A stretch of DNA of 64,000 bases, taken from assembly GCA_039591075.1 (NCBI GenBank), contig JBDHEI010000012.1, forward strand, positions 1 through 64,000. Direction: 5' to 3'. The stretch comes from JAOTVV01 sp039591075. Its GTDB lineage: Bacteria; Gemmatimonadota; Gemmatimonadetes; Gemmatimonadales; GWC2-71-9. The position numbers were made by a program, and so were the translations under genes. The notes below the pieces were generated by a model, which did not search any database, was not told the DNA's origin, and was given only the letters and a program-made list of their open reading frames with translations. Numbering within the stretch: the stretch's first letter is position 1; each line of letters starts with the position of its first letter. This document shows positions 41,024-48,210 of this stretch, piece after piece.

Positions 41024-42939
41024 GGAGACGGCGCCTGGGAGCGGGCCGTGACCGTAACGACCGTGCCGGCATCCACCCGCCGCCCCGGTGCCGGATCACT
41101 GCCAACGACCGTGCCCCACCCCACCACTCGAACTCGCAGCCCCGCCTGGTGGAGTTGTTTCGCGGCGCCGCGAAGCGTCAGGCCGCGGACGTCCGGAACC
41201 GGACGGGACGGTGCCGAATCCGCCGCCGGGACCGGCGAGGGCCATGGCACGACCCAGCGCTGCAGCGTTTCGGCGACCGGAGCGGCCGGAACTTCCACGC
41301 TCGACACCGTGAGTCGCCCGCGATCGATGGCGCCCGTTCGAGCTGCGAGGAGCTCTTCGATCACTCGCCGCGTGAGCGGCGCGGCCGTCGCCCTGGCGTA
41401 CGCCGCCCTGGGGGCGTCGAGGTTGACGACCATCACGAGCTGCGGATCGTCAGCCGGGAAGATCGAGGCGAAGCTCGCCCACACGCGGGGGATGTAGTAC
41501 CCCTCGGGTCCAGCTTGACGCGACGTACCGGTTTTCCCTGCCAGATGGTAGCTCGTGAGCGCCGCCGTCTCGCCGGTGCCGCCCTCGTACACGACGCCTC
41601 GGAGCATGGCCTTGAGCTTGCTCGCCACCTCCGGGCTCACCACGCGACGGACCGGTCGGGGTTGGTGGCGGTGAACGACCTTGCCGTTGGGAGCACGGAC
41701 CTCCTTGATCAAGCTCGGCTGCAACATGACCCCGTCGTTGGCAATCGTCGCATATGCCTGCGCCAACTGCAGAACCGTCACCGACACCTCGTAACCCATG
41801 GCGAGCGCCGCGGCCGTTGTCCCGCTCCACTGCGCAGGACGCGGGAGACGGCCGCGCGCTTCGGCGGGGTACTCGACACCGGTGGGGCTTCCGAATCCGA
41901 AGTCCCGCAGCATCTCGTACTGCACCTCGGGGGTGAGACGACCCACCAACTTGACCATGCCGATGTTGCTCGAGACCTGGATGACCTGCTTCAAGGTGAG
42001 CCAGCCGCTCGGGTGCTCGTCACGGATGGTGCGGTGCTCGAGGACGAGCGTCCCCTGCTCTGCATAGATGCGATCGTCGACATCAGCGAGCCCACCCCTG
42101 AGCAGGGCGCTGGCTGCGAACAGCTTCGCTGTGGATCCCGGCTCGAAGACGCTCGTCAGCGCTCCGGTGCTCGCACCGCCGCGGGAGGCCAACGCCAGGA
42201 TCTCTCCCGTGCGCGGATCGAGCACGGTTACATCCCCACCCTGCGCGTCGTAGCGCTCGAGTGAACTCTCCAGTGCCTCTTCCACGATTTCCTGCAGATC
42301 GGCGTCCAGTGTGAGATAGACGTCGTGTCCCGGGACGGGGAATGCGCCGAGTCGGGACGGCGATTCGTACTCGTTCTGGAACCGATCCATGAGCACGACG
42401 GCCCGACCGGGCGTGCCGCGCAACAGAGAGTCCAGCTCGCGCTCTATCCCGCCGGCGGGCCGGCCCTCCTCTGCCGGAACACCGATCACGCTGCGTCCCA
42501 GGGTCGGATGCGGATACCGACGGGCCATCTCCGGCTCGAGGTGCACCCCTCGCACGTCGCGTAGCGGCCGAACTTGGCGCGCCGTGTACGGCCCGTGGAA
42601 ATGGACCCAGCGCTCCCGGAGTCGGCGACGGACCCTCGAGACCGGCTCGGCGAGTTGGGACGCGATGAGCCGCGCGGCGTCCTCGCGATTCTGCAGCTCG
42701 TTCGGCGCTACGCCGACCCGGTACACCTGCTCCGTGTACGCGAGCACTTCGCCCTTCCGGTCGTAGATGGTGCCGCGCAGTGCCTCGAGCGTCTTTTCAC
42801 GGGTCCGATTGGCCGCCGCGGTTGCGGCGTGGCGTTCCCCCTCCACGAGCTGCAGCTGAGCCGCGCGGGCCACCAGTCCGACGAGCCCCAGTGCGAACAG
42901 CAGCTGGATCAACTGGAGGCGGCGTATCGGTCTGATCAT
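41020..42939 (-). CDS. ftsI: Class B penicillin-binding protein (FtsI/PBP3) with C-terminal PASTA domain
   Basis: Divisome transpeptidase crosslinking septal peptidoglycan. The 639 residues consist of a single N-terminal membrane helix, a dimerisation domain (RGTIYDRKGEVLA), the transpeptidase fold with FEPGSTAK (catalytic Ser), SSN and KTGTSRQ motifs, then a Pro/Ala linker and one PASTA repeat (DVRGLTLRGAAKQLHQAGL). The ATG at 42939 is preferred because it lies just after the ftsL stop and opens with the basic IRPIRRLQL; an upstream start at 42972 would overlap ftsL. A PASTA tail is common in Gram-positive PBPs and Spo-type proteins but less so in Gram-negative FtsI. Confidence 0.95.
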   Translation of the reverse strand: MIRPIRRLQLIQLLFALGLVGLVARAAQLQLVEGERHAATAAANRTREKTLEALRGTIYDRKGEVLAYTEQVYRVGVAPNELQNREDAARLIASQLAEPVSRVRRRLRERWVHFHGPYTARQVRPLRDVRGVHLEPEMARRYPHPTLGRSVIGVPAEEGRPAGGIERELDSLLRGTPGRAVVLMDRFQNEYESPSRLGAFPVPGHDVYLTLDADLQEIVEEALESSLERYDAQGGDVTVLDPRTGEILALASRGGASTGALTSVFEPGSTAKLFAASALLRGGLADVDDRIYAEQGTLVLEHRTIRDEHPSGWLTLKQVIQVSSNIGMVKLVGRLTPEVQYEMLRDFGFGSPTGVEYPAEARGRLPRPAQWSGTTAAALAMGYEVSVTVLQLAQAYATIANDGVMLQPSLIKEVRAPNGKVVHRHQPRPVRRVVSPEVASKLKAMLRGVVYEGGTGETAALTSYHLAGKTGTSRQAGPEGYYIPRVWASFASIFPADDPQLVMVVNLDAPRAAYARATAAPLTRRVIEELLAARTGAIDRGRLTVSSVEVPAAPVAETLQRWVVPWPSPVPAADSAPSRPVPDVRGLTLRGAAKQLHQAGLRVRVVGWGTVVGSDPAPGRRVDAGTVVTVTARSQAPSP

Positions 42940-42943
42940 CAGG

Positions 42944-43234
42944 TCAGCGCTGTAGGGTATCGGGTGCGGCAAGAATCACGATCTCCGAGTCGACCGCCGA
43001 TCGGAGTCCCATCTTCTCGACACGCTCGCCGAGCACGCTGCGGCTTTCGGCCCGCCGAACACGACGGATCAGTTCCGTCCGCAGTGCCTCGAGATCGGCG
43101 CGCTCGACTCGAAGGCTGTCGAGCTCGGCCGCGGCCATAACCGACGAGGTCTGTCGCGCCACGACCCAGAACAGGATGCCGAGGACGAAGACCAGCCACA
43201 GCACGACCCAGAGCCGGCCCCTAGGGCGTCGCAT
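42944..43234 (-). CDS. ftsL: FtsL-like bitopic division protein
   Basis: A 96-residue protein with a basic N-terminus (RRPRGR), one membrane helix (about residues 9-26) and a periplasmic coiled coil (LDSLRVERADLEALRTEL). Sequence similarity within FtsL is low, so the call rests on topology, size and the position between rsmH and ftsI. FtsL normally pairs with FtsB and FtsQ to activate FtsWI. The start at 43234 overlaps the rsmH end by 14 bases. Confidence 0.82.
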   Translation of the reverse strand: MRRPRGRLWVVLWLVFVLGILFWVVARQTSSVMAAAELDSLRVERADLEALRTELIRRVRRAESRSVLGERVEKMGLRSAVDSEIVILAAPDTLQR

Positions 43235-44129
43235 CGCGCACGAATCCCCGCAACTTGGCGCTCCGGGCCCGAGGGTTCACAGCGATCTCCTCCGATGTCG
43301 GAACGATCGGGCGGGACGGGTCCACGCGTCCCAGCGCACGGCCTCGACACGTGCAGATGGGTTGCCCTGCCGGACACACGCAGGACAACGCCCACTCCCG
43401 GAACTCGTGCTTCACCACGCGATCTTCCCCCGAATGATAGCTAATCACCGCAAGTCTGCCGTGCGGGGCGAGGGCCTCGCGCATCGACCGGAGCGCCGTT
43501 TGGAGTTGGCCCAGTTCGTCATTGACCGCCATCCGGACCGCCTGGAAGACGCGGGCGAAGTCGGACGGTCCCGAACGGGGCCCTCGTGCCTCCCGAATGG
43601 CATTCACCAGGTCATCGCTCACGGTGAACGGGTGGTGGCGCCGGCGGCGGGCGATGACCGCGGCCAGGCGGGAGGCCCGGCGCTCGTCGGCGTACTCTCG
43701 AAACAGCCGGGCCAACTCCCGTTGCGACCGCGACGCCAGCAGGTCGGCGGCGGTGGGACCGTGGCCGCCCATGCGCATGTCGAGCGGGACCCCGGGACGA
43801 AACGAGAACCCGCGATCCGCTTCGTCGAGCTGCCGGGAGGACACGCCGAGGTCGAGGAGAACGAAGTCCGGGCGGAACGCGGCGATCTGGTCGTGCACGT
43901 CCTCGTCCGCGAAGGCGCCCTCCACCCAGCGAATCTGGGTGTCACCCAGACGGTCCCGCGCCCGGCGGAGGGCGTCGGGATCGCGATCGATGGCCAGCAC
44001 GTGGGCGCCCAGGGCACGCAGTCGTTGGGTGTGACCACCGTCGCCCGCGGTGGCGTCCACCGCACGTCGGTAGCCCGTCGCGAGCCGATCGACCGCATCC
44101 ACCAGCACCGGGACGTGATAGGTCACCAT
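43221..44129 (-). CDS. rsmH: 16S rRNA (cytosine1402-N4)-methyltransferase RsmH
   Basis: SAM methyltransferase acting on C1402 of 16S rRNA near the P site. The 302 residues carry VTYHVPVLVDAVD, the SAM loop VDATAGDGGHTQ, LLDLGVSSRQLDEADRGFSF, and the C-terminal AVISYHSGEDRVVKHEF motif. Start at 44129 lies 16 bases after a strong hairpin. mraZ, which usually precedes it, is not here; a tRNA-Asp gene is upstream instead. First gene of the division/cell-wall run. Confidence 0.96.
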   Translation of the reverse strand: MVTYHVPVLVDAVDRLATGYRRAVDATAGDGGHTQRLRALGAHVLAIDRDPDALRRARDRLGDTQIRWVEGAFADEDVHDQIAAFRPDFVLLDLGVSSRQLDEADRGFSFRPGVPLDMRMGGHGPTAADLLASRSQRELARLFREYADERRASRLAAVIARRRRHHPFTVSDDLVNAIREARGPRSGPSDFARVFQAVRMAVNDELGQLQTALRSMREALAPHGRLAVISYHSGEDRVVKHEFREWALSCVCPAGQPICTCRGRALGRVDPSRPIVPTSEEIAVNPRARSAKLRGFVRDATP

Positions 44130-44145
44130 CGGCCGGGAAAACGAG

Positions 44146-44178
44146 GACGACCCCGTGGGAGCATCCCACGGGGTCGTC
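44146..44178 (-). terminator. Strong hairpin between tRNA-Asp and rsmH
   Basis: A perfect 15-base-pair stem (44146-44160 with 44164-44178) closes a 3-base loop. On the minus strand it is followed by CTCGTTTTCCC, a short T-run, so it fits an intrinsic terminator for the tRNA-Asp transcript. Because rsmH starts 16 bases later with no promoter visible in between, it may instead act as an attenuator controlling entry into the cell-wall genes. Confidence 0.7.
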
Positions 44179-44204
44179 GGCGTCTACCTCTGTTCTCCTT
44201 CGAG

Positions 44205-44278
44205 CGGGGCTGACGGGACTTGAACCCGCGGCCTCCGGTGTGACAGACCGGCACTCTAACCAGCTGAGCTACAGCCCC
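44205..44278 (-). tRNA. tRNA-Asp (anticodon GTC)
   Basis: Minus strand cloverleaf: acceptor GGGGCTG paired with CAGCCCC, D-arm GCTCAGCTGGTTAGAGT, anticodon stem CCGGT/ACCGG around loop CTGTCAC (anticodon GTC), T-arm with GGTTCAAGT. Seventy-four bases with discriminator G; CCA is not encoded. It is transcribed toward rsmH and has its own promoter. Confidence 0.97.
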
Positions 44279-44296
44279 AGTCTACAGTAGCGTCGC

Positions 44297-44325
44297 AATG
44301 TAGACGGGGTCCCGCACGAATTCAA
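44297..44325 (-). promoter_or_regulatory. Promoter of tRNA-Asp
   Basis: Minus strand: TTGAAT -35 (44325-44320), 17-base spacer, TACATT -10 (44302-44297), 18 bases before the mature tRNA 5' end, leaving a leader of about 11 bases. It starts 5 bases after the stop of the TPR gene. Confidence 0.6.
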
Positions 44326-44329
44326 GCGC

Positions 44330-46078
44330 CTAACGGCACTCAAAGGCCCGCTTGAGCTGCGGAATTCGCTGCTCGAAGTTCTGGAACTGCTGCATGTACG
44401 GGGCGGTTCGCTCTTCACCCACCCCGGAGAGCTGCAGCGCCCGCTTCCCCTGGGCAATCATCTGGGCCTCGTCGTCTACGAGCTGGCAGGACTTCGTCTC
44501 GACCACCTGCGGATCGAACTCGAAGATCCGGAACATCAAACCAAGGCCGAGGAAGAAATTCGTCTGCTGCGTCAGCCGGCCCTGAAGATCGTTCGCGATG
44601 GCCTTCTGCAAGAGACTCACGGCGATTGGGATCGCCTTACGCACCTGCACCAAGGCTGAGCCCTGCTGATACAGTGTCGCGGCGACGTTCAGGAGCACCG
44701 CCGTGTCCCGCGTCGCCTGCGTGGCCCGATCCAAGAAACCAATCCCCTTGAGCAAGCGGGCGGTGTCGAGCGGAACGATCGTGTCGATCGGCAAGTCCTC
44801 CAAAAGGACTCGGGCACCCGCGAGCGCGCTCCGGTAATCCATGGGATCGAGTTGCAGCAGGTGATCGTAGACCCGGACGACCGAATCGGACATGCCGGCC
44901 GTCGCGAGCGCGCTCGCGTGGGCCCGTAGCAGGGACACCGAGCCAGGAACTTCCGTCATCGCGCGGGCCGACCACTCCAGCTGTGCCTCGACGTTGCCAA
45001 GCGCCTGAGCCGCGCCGACGATCTGCTGGTAGAACACCGTATCCTTGGCGAGCGACGAATCGACCTCGAATTGGGCGGCGAGCGCCTGGAGCGCGCAGTC
45101 CCATACGCCACCCTCGACGCACGCGCGCGCCTTGAGCTGCATCATCCCGAGATCGGTCGGGCTGCGTTCGAGCCAATCGTCGGCCAGTTGCTGCGCGACA
45201 TCGAATCGCCGGAGCGTGATGGCGCCGGCAACGACGCCCATCCGGAGATCGCGATTGGCGCTGTCGAGCAGGCTCTGCCGTGCAAACGCGTCGAGGGCGG
45301 CGGTGGAATCCCCGGTCTGTTGATGGAGTCGTCCCAGCCGTTCCCACGCCTTCGGCAGCAGCGAGTCGCCTCGCACTGCCCGGCGGAGATAGGCGATCTG
45401 ACTGTCGGGTGGCTGCCGGAGCGCCTCTGACACCACCTCGGCGCACAGCGCCGCTGCCGGGTGATTGGGATAGATCCGGAACGCGCGCTCGGCCCGCTCC
45501 CGCGCTTCGCGGAAGTCACCGCGTCCCATACGATCGGAGCACTCCCGCGCGTGTTCAGCGGCGCGCACCTGATTCTCAAACGTGTCGACCACGGCCTGGG
45601 CGAACGAGCGTGCCGGATCGCCCGGCGTGCCCCGCACGGTGGTCCACCCGGACAGACCGGAATTCCCGATGTCGACGAGCCGGAACAGCCCAACGGGAGT
45701 GGGCCCGTCGTGGCTCACGGTGCCCGTCACATACACGTCCGATTGCAGCGCTCGCGCGAGCCGGTCGGCATCGGCGGGGCTGAGGATCGTCGTGCAGTTG
45801 TAGGCCGACTGCTCGAGGACCTCGCAGACCTGGCGGCTCTCAATGACGATCAGCTTGTGCCGCATCTTGTTGCGGAGACGCGTCCGAACTTCGTCGGCCA
45901 GCGCAACCGCGAAGCTCGAGTCAGTACCGGGAGCGGGGCTCGGGATGAGAAAGAGGAACCGCTCGTCGGATCGTGGCAGGGCGAGCTGCGCCTCGACGCA
46001 CGGCGCATGGCCGGCGAGGAGCACGATCGCCCCCAGCACGATCAGTCCTTGGCGCACTCTCGAAGGTATCAACTGCAC
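44330..46078 (-). CDS. Exported TPR-repeat protein
   Basis: A 582-residue secreted protein. A signal peptide is clear (basic SRVRQ, hydrophobic GLIVLGAIVLLAG, cleavage near VEAQ). The N-terminal part (about residues 45-170) resembles a CsgG/TolB-N type domain (LADEVRTRLRNKM, ADADRLARALQSDVYVTGTV), then TPR-like helical pairs (ARERAERAFRIYPNHPAAAL, AWERLGRLHQQTGDSTAALDAFARQ) run to near the end. The GTG at 46078 is chosen for a GGGAGGG site 9 bases upstream and the signal peptide. It lies 45 bases after tRNA-Val with no promoter visible between them. Function unknown; periplasmic scaffold is likely. Confidence 0.8.
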   Translation of the reverse strand: MQLIPSRVRQGLIVLGAIVLLAGHAPCVEAQLALPRSDERFLFLIPSPAPGTDSSFAVALADEVRTRLRNKMRHKLIVIESRQVCEVLEQSAYNCTTILSPADADRLARALQSDVYVTGTVSHDGPTPVGLFRLVDIGNSGLSGWTTVRGTPGDPARSFAQAVVDTFENQVRAAEHARECSDRMGRGDFREARERAERAFRIYPNHPAAALCAEVVSEALRQPPDSQIAYLRRAVRGDSLLPKAWERLGRLHQQTGDSTAALDAFARQSLLDSANRDLRMGVVAGAITLRRFDVAQQLADDWLERSPTDLGMMQLKARACVEGGVWDCALQALAAQFEVDSSLAKDTVFYQQIVGAAQALGNVEAQLEWSARAMTEVPGSVSLLRAHASALATAGMSDSVVRVYDHLLQLDPMDYRSALAGARVLLEDLPIDTIVPLDTARLLKGIGFLDRATQATRDTAVLLNVAATLYQQGSALVQVRKAIPIAVSLLQKAIANDLQGRLTQQTNFFLGLGLMFRIFEFDPQVVETKSCQLVDDEAQMIAQGKRALQLSGVGEERTAPYMQQFQNFEQRIPQLKRAFECR

Positions 46079-46123
46079 GGTGACAACCCTCCCGCGTTCC
46101 AGCAATTCACGTTGAGCTCCACA

Positions 46124-46197
46124 TGGGCGAAGAGGGATTCGAACCCCCGACTTCCTGCTTGTAAGGCAGGCGCTCTGCACCCCTGAGCTATTCGCCC
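46124..46197 (-). tRNA. tRNA-Val (anticodon TAC)
   Basis: Minus strand: acceptor GGGCGAA with TTCGCCC, D-arm GCTCAGGGGTGCAGAGC, anticodon stem CCTGC/GCAGG around loop CTTACAA (TAC), T-arm GGTTCGAATCC, discriminator A; CCA is not encoded. It sits 14 bases after a small protein gene and 45 bases before the TPR gene, all in the same direction, so it may be processed from a mixed transcript. Confidence 0.96.
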
Positions 46198-46211
46198 CTC
46201 GGCGTGGGCCC

Positions 46212-46397
46212 TCACAGCGCCAGCCCCAATGGGAACAGAATACAATAGCCCAGAACCAGCAACATCGGGGCCAATCCAGTAGACCCCTGCGCGAGGAGAT
46301 AGTACCCCACCGCCAGCGAAACGACCGCCGCGCTCAGTAGCACCCCGTTGCGTCGGCGAAACTGCAGCCGTGCCGGCGACCCCGCCCTATTGATCAT
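46212..46397 (-). CDS. Small two-helix membrane protein, function unknown
   Basis: A 61-residue protein with a basic N-terminus (PARLQFRRR) and two hydrophobic segments (about 19-36 and 41-60) around AVGYYLLAQG and LAPMLLVLGYCILFPLG. The pattern (YYLLAxGS...LAPxLLVLGY) looks like a genuine, conserved-type small membrane protein rather than a random frame. The ATG at 46397 has GAGGG very close upstream and a candidate promoter at 46406-46434. It precedes tRNA-Val. Confidence 0.65.
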   Translation of the reverse strand: MINRAGSPARLQFRRRNGVLLSAAVVSLAVGYYLLAQGSTGLAPMLLVLGYCILFPLGLAL

Positions 46398-46405
46398 AGA
46401 CCCTC

Positions 46406-46434
46406 AGCCTAATGGCAGGTTCCATGAGCGTCAA
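46406..46434 (-). promoter_or_regulatory. Possible promoter of the small membrane protein and tRNA-Val
   Basis: Minus strand: TTGACG -35 (46434-46429), 17-base spacer, weak TAGGCT -10 (46411-46406), 8 bases before the ATG at 46397. The -10 match is poor, so this is tentative. Confidence 0.35.
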
Positions 46435-46452
46435 GAATCCGAAGTCCAGCCA

Positions 46453-47379
46453 TCACGCCTGGGGATTCCACTCGTCCACTGGCACGACCCAGCCCTCGTC
46501 CAAGGCCTCGCGGCGAAGCCGATCCCGGTGCCTGCGACGGGTCCACAGCGCCACGAGAATCAGGGCCACAAAGCCCCAGAATACGCTCAGCGACGTGACC
46601 AGCAACAGCCAACCATAGCGTTTGCGAAGGTCCTTCCGCCAGAGTGTCTCGAACTGTCCCAGCGTGAGCTGGTGGGTAGCCCGCAGAGCCAGGTCGAAAT
46701 CCGCCGTGCTCGCGAGCGTGGTGAGGAGGGGTTCGAGCCCCCGGTCTCCGCCGAGCCGTTCCAGATAGAGAACCGCCGACGTCGCGAGTGCATAGGACGC
46801 CTCCGCCTCCGTCGGACGCCCTGTGGATCGGAGGTGCCGGTCCAACTCGTCCAAGGACGGCCCGACACCTCGCAACAGTGCCCAGTTCACCCGCAGGGCC
46901 TCGAGGCGGTCCCACTCGCCGGCCGCACGCGCCGCGTAGCCCTCGTCGAACCAGCGAGGGACGCGGCGTATCGCACTGTGCAGCGCGAGATGCGCGAGCT
47001 CGTGGCGGAGCACGCGCTGGAAGTCGGGCGTCGGCTTGAGCACGATGGTGCGCGTGGCCGGGAACGTGGCCGCGGCTCCCCACTCGGGGATCCGGCCCGC
47101 GGTCAGCGAGTCGAACTGCCGATCATTTGCGCTCAGAATGATGCGAATCCGCTGCGCGGGCGCGTTGGGCAGTCCCGGCCACCGATTCATGCGATCTGCA
47201 ATCTCCGCCAACGTCGTGGCCGACCGTTCCGAGCCCGACCAATAGACGACGCTCACTCGGCCCACGTGTACGACGTTAGGCGTCGTGGTCTGGAGCGCGA
47301 TCAACAGCAGGGGAACTAGCGTGGAGGCTCCTGTCCGGCCGCGGCCAACTCGAGCATTTCCTGGCAGCGTTTTCCCCAC
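46453..47379 (-). CDS. Membrane-anchored peptidase MA-like zinc metalloprotease
   Basis: About 308 residues. The catalytic gluzincin site is LRHELAHLALH (HExxH, His126-His130 from this start) with WFDEGYA about 16 residues later supplying the third ligand Glu146. A hydrophobic N-terminal stretch (STLVPLLLIALQT) acts as signal or anchor, and a second helix near residues 260-283 (YGWLLLVTSLSVFWGFVALILVALW) precedes a short basic cytoplasmic tail. The start is uncertain: GTG 47379 gives a basic n-region but overlaps the upstream gene by 64 bases; TTG 47304 is possible. Last gene of the MglA/TPR array. Substrate unknown. Confidence 0.82.
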   Translation of the reverse strand: MGKTLPGNARVGRGRTGASTLVPLLLIALQTTTPNVVHVGRVSVVYWSGSERSATTLAEIADRMNRWPGLPNAPAQRIRIILSANDRQFDSLTAGRIPEWGAAATFPATRTIVLKPTPDFQRVLRHELAHLALHSAIRRVPRWFDEGYAARAAGEWDRLEALRVNWALLRGVGPSLDELDRHLRSTGRPTEAEASYALATSAVLYLERLGGDRGLEPLLTTLASTADFDLALRATHQLTLGQFETLWRKDLRKRYGWLLLVTSLSVFWGFVALILVALWTRRRHRDRLRREALDEGWVVPVDEWNPQA

Positions 47380-48176
47380 GGATTGAACTTGTTGGCCTGG
47401 AAGCCCTGCTCCCACGTCCGACGCGCTGTCTCGCGGTCACCCGCAAACCACTGCACCCGTCCCAGCTCGTAGTAGGCCTCGATGAGGTTGGGACCCAGTT
47501 TCAGCGTCTTCTCGAAGAAGGTCTGGGCATCGTCGAGCATGTCGCGGGCGAGATAGACGAGTCCCAGATAATAGTGCGCGTAGAGGGTCGCTTTCTTGTC
47601 GTTATCGAGTCGAATGGCCTTCGAGAGATGCTCGATCGCCTCGCCGAACATCTGCTTCTTGAGACAGATGTACCCGACGTTGATGCGCGCGAGCGAATTG
47701 CCCGGCTCGCGTGTGAGCACCTTCTGAAAGGTGCCAAGTGCCGCATCGTACTCCTCATGGAGCATCTGCGCCCACCCGAGAAGCGATTCCGCCTGGCTGT
47801 CGTTAGGTGACAGGGTGAGCGCCTTGGTGAGGGCCTGAATCGCCCCCGGGTAGTCACCGAGCGCGATCAGGCTCCACCCTTTTTCGATGAAGGTCGACGC
47901 GCCGATGTGGTCCGCATGGACCGCGGGCGCGGTCCCGGGAAACCCAGGTACTCTGTCGCCCTTCTCGCTCTGCGCGAGTCGCTTGTATTTGTCGACGAGG
48001 AGGCGGATGTCCTCCTTCAGCGCAGTCAGATCGACGATGGTCTGATCCACCATCTTGAACAGTTGGATGATCTCCCGCTTCACCCGTTCCCGGTCCTCAC
48101 CCGTGCGTACCTGATCGAGACGACGAGCGATCGCGTCGAACGTCGCCCGCAGGGACGTGATCGATCCGTCGGTCAT
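47316..48176 (-). CDS. TPR protein with N-terminal coiled coil
   Basis: A 286-residue cytosolic protein. Residues 5-75 form a predicted coiled coil (LDQVRTGEDRERVKREIIQLF, TALKEDIRLLVDKYKRL), followed by about five TPR pairs (FIEKGWSLIALGDYPGAIQALTKAL, SLLGWAQMLHEEYDAALGTFQ, YYLGLVYLARDMLDDAQTFFEKTLKLGP, YYELGRVQWFAGDRETARRTWEQG). The ATG at 48176 has a GGAGG site 6 bases upstream. It follows the second DUF4388 gene by 34 bases. Likely a scaffold in the same system as the MglA GTPase upstream; no enzymatic motif is visible. Confidence 0.85.
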   Translation of the reverse strand: MTDGSITSLRATFDAIARRLDQVRTGEDRERVKREIIQLFKMVDQTIVDLTALKEDIRLLVDKYKRLAQSEKGDRVPGFPGTAPAVHADHIGASTFIEKGWSLIALGDYPGAIQALTKALTLSPNDSQAESLLGWAQMLHEEYDAALGTFQKVLTREPGNSLARINVGYICLKKQMFGEAIEHLSKAIRLDNDKKATLYAHYYLGLVYLARDMLDDAQTFFEKTLKLGPNLIEAYYELGRVQWFAGDRETARRTWEQGFQANKFNPWGKRCQEMLELAAAGQEPPR

Positions 48177-48210
48177 GGTGGCCTCCGGTGGCGGCCGCCC
48201 GTCTCCCCGC

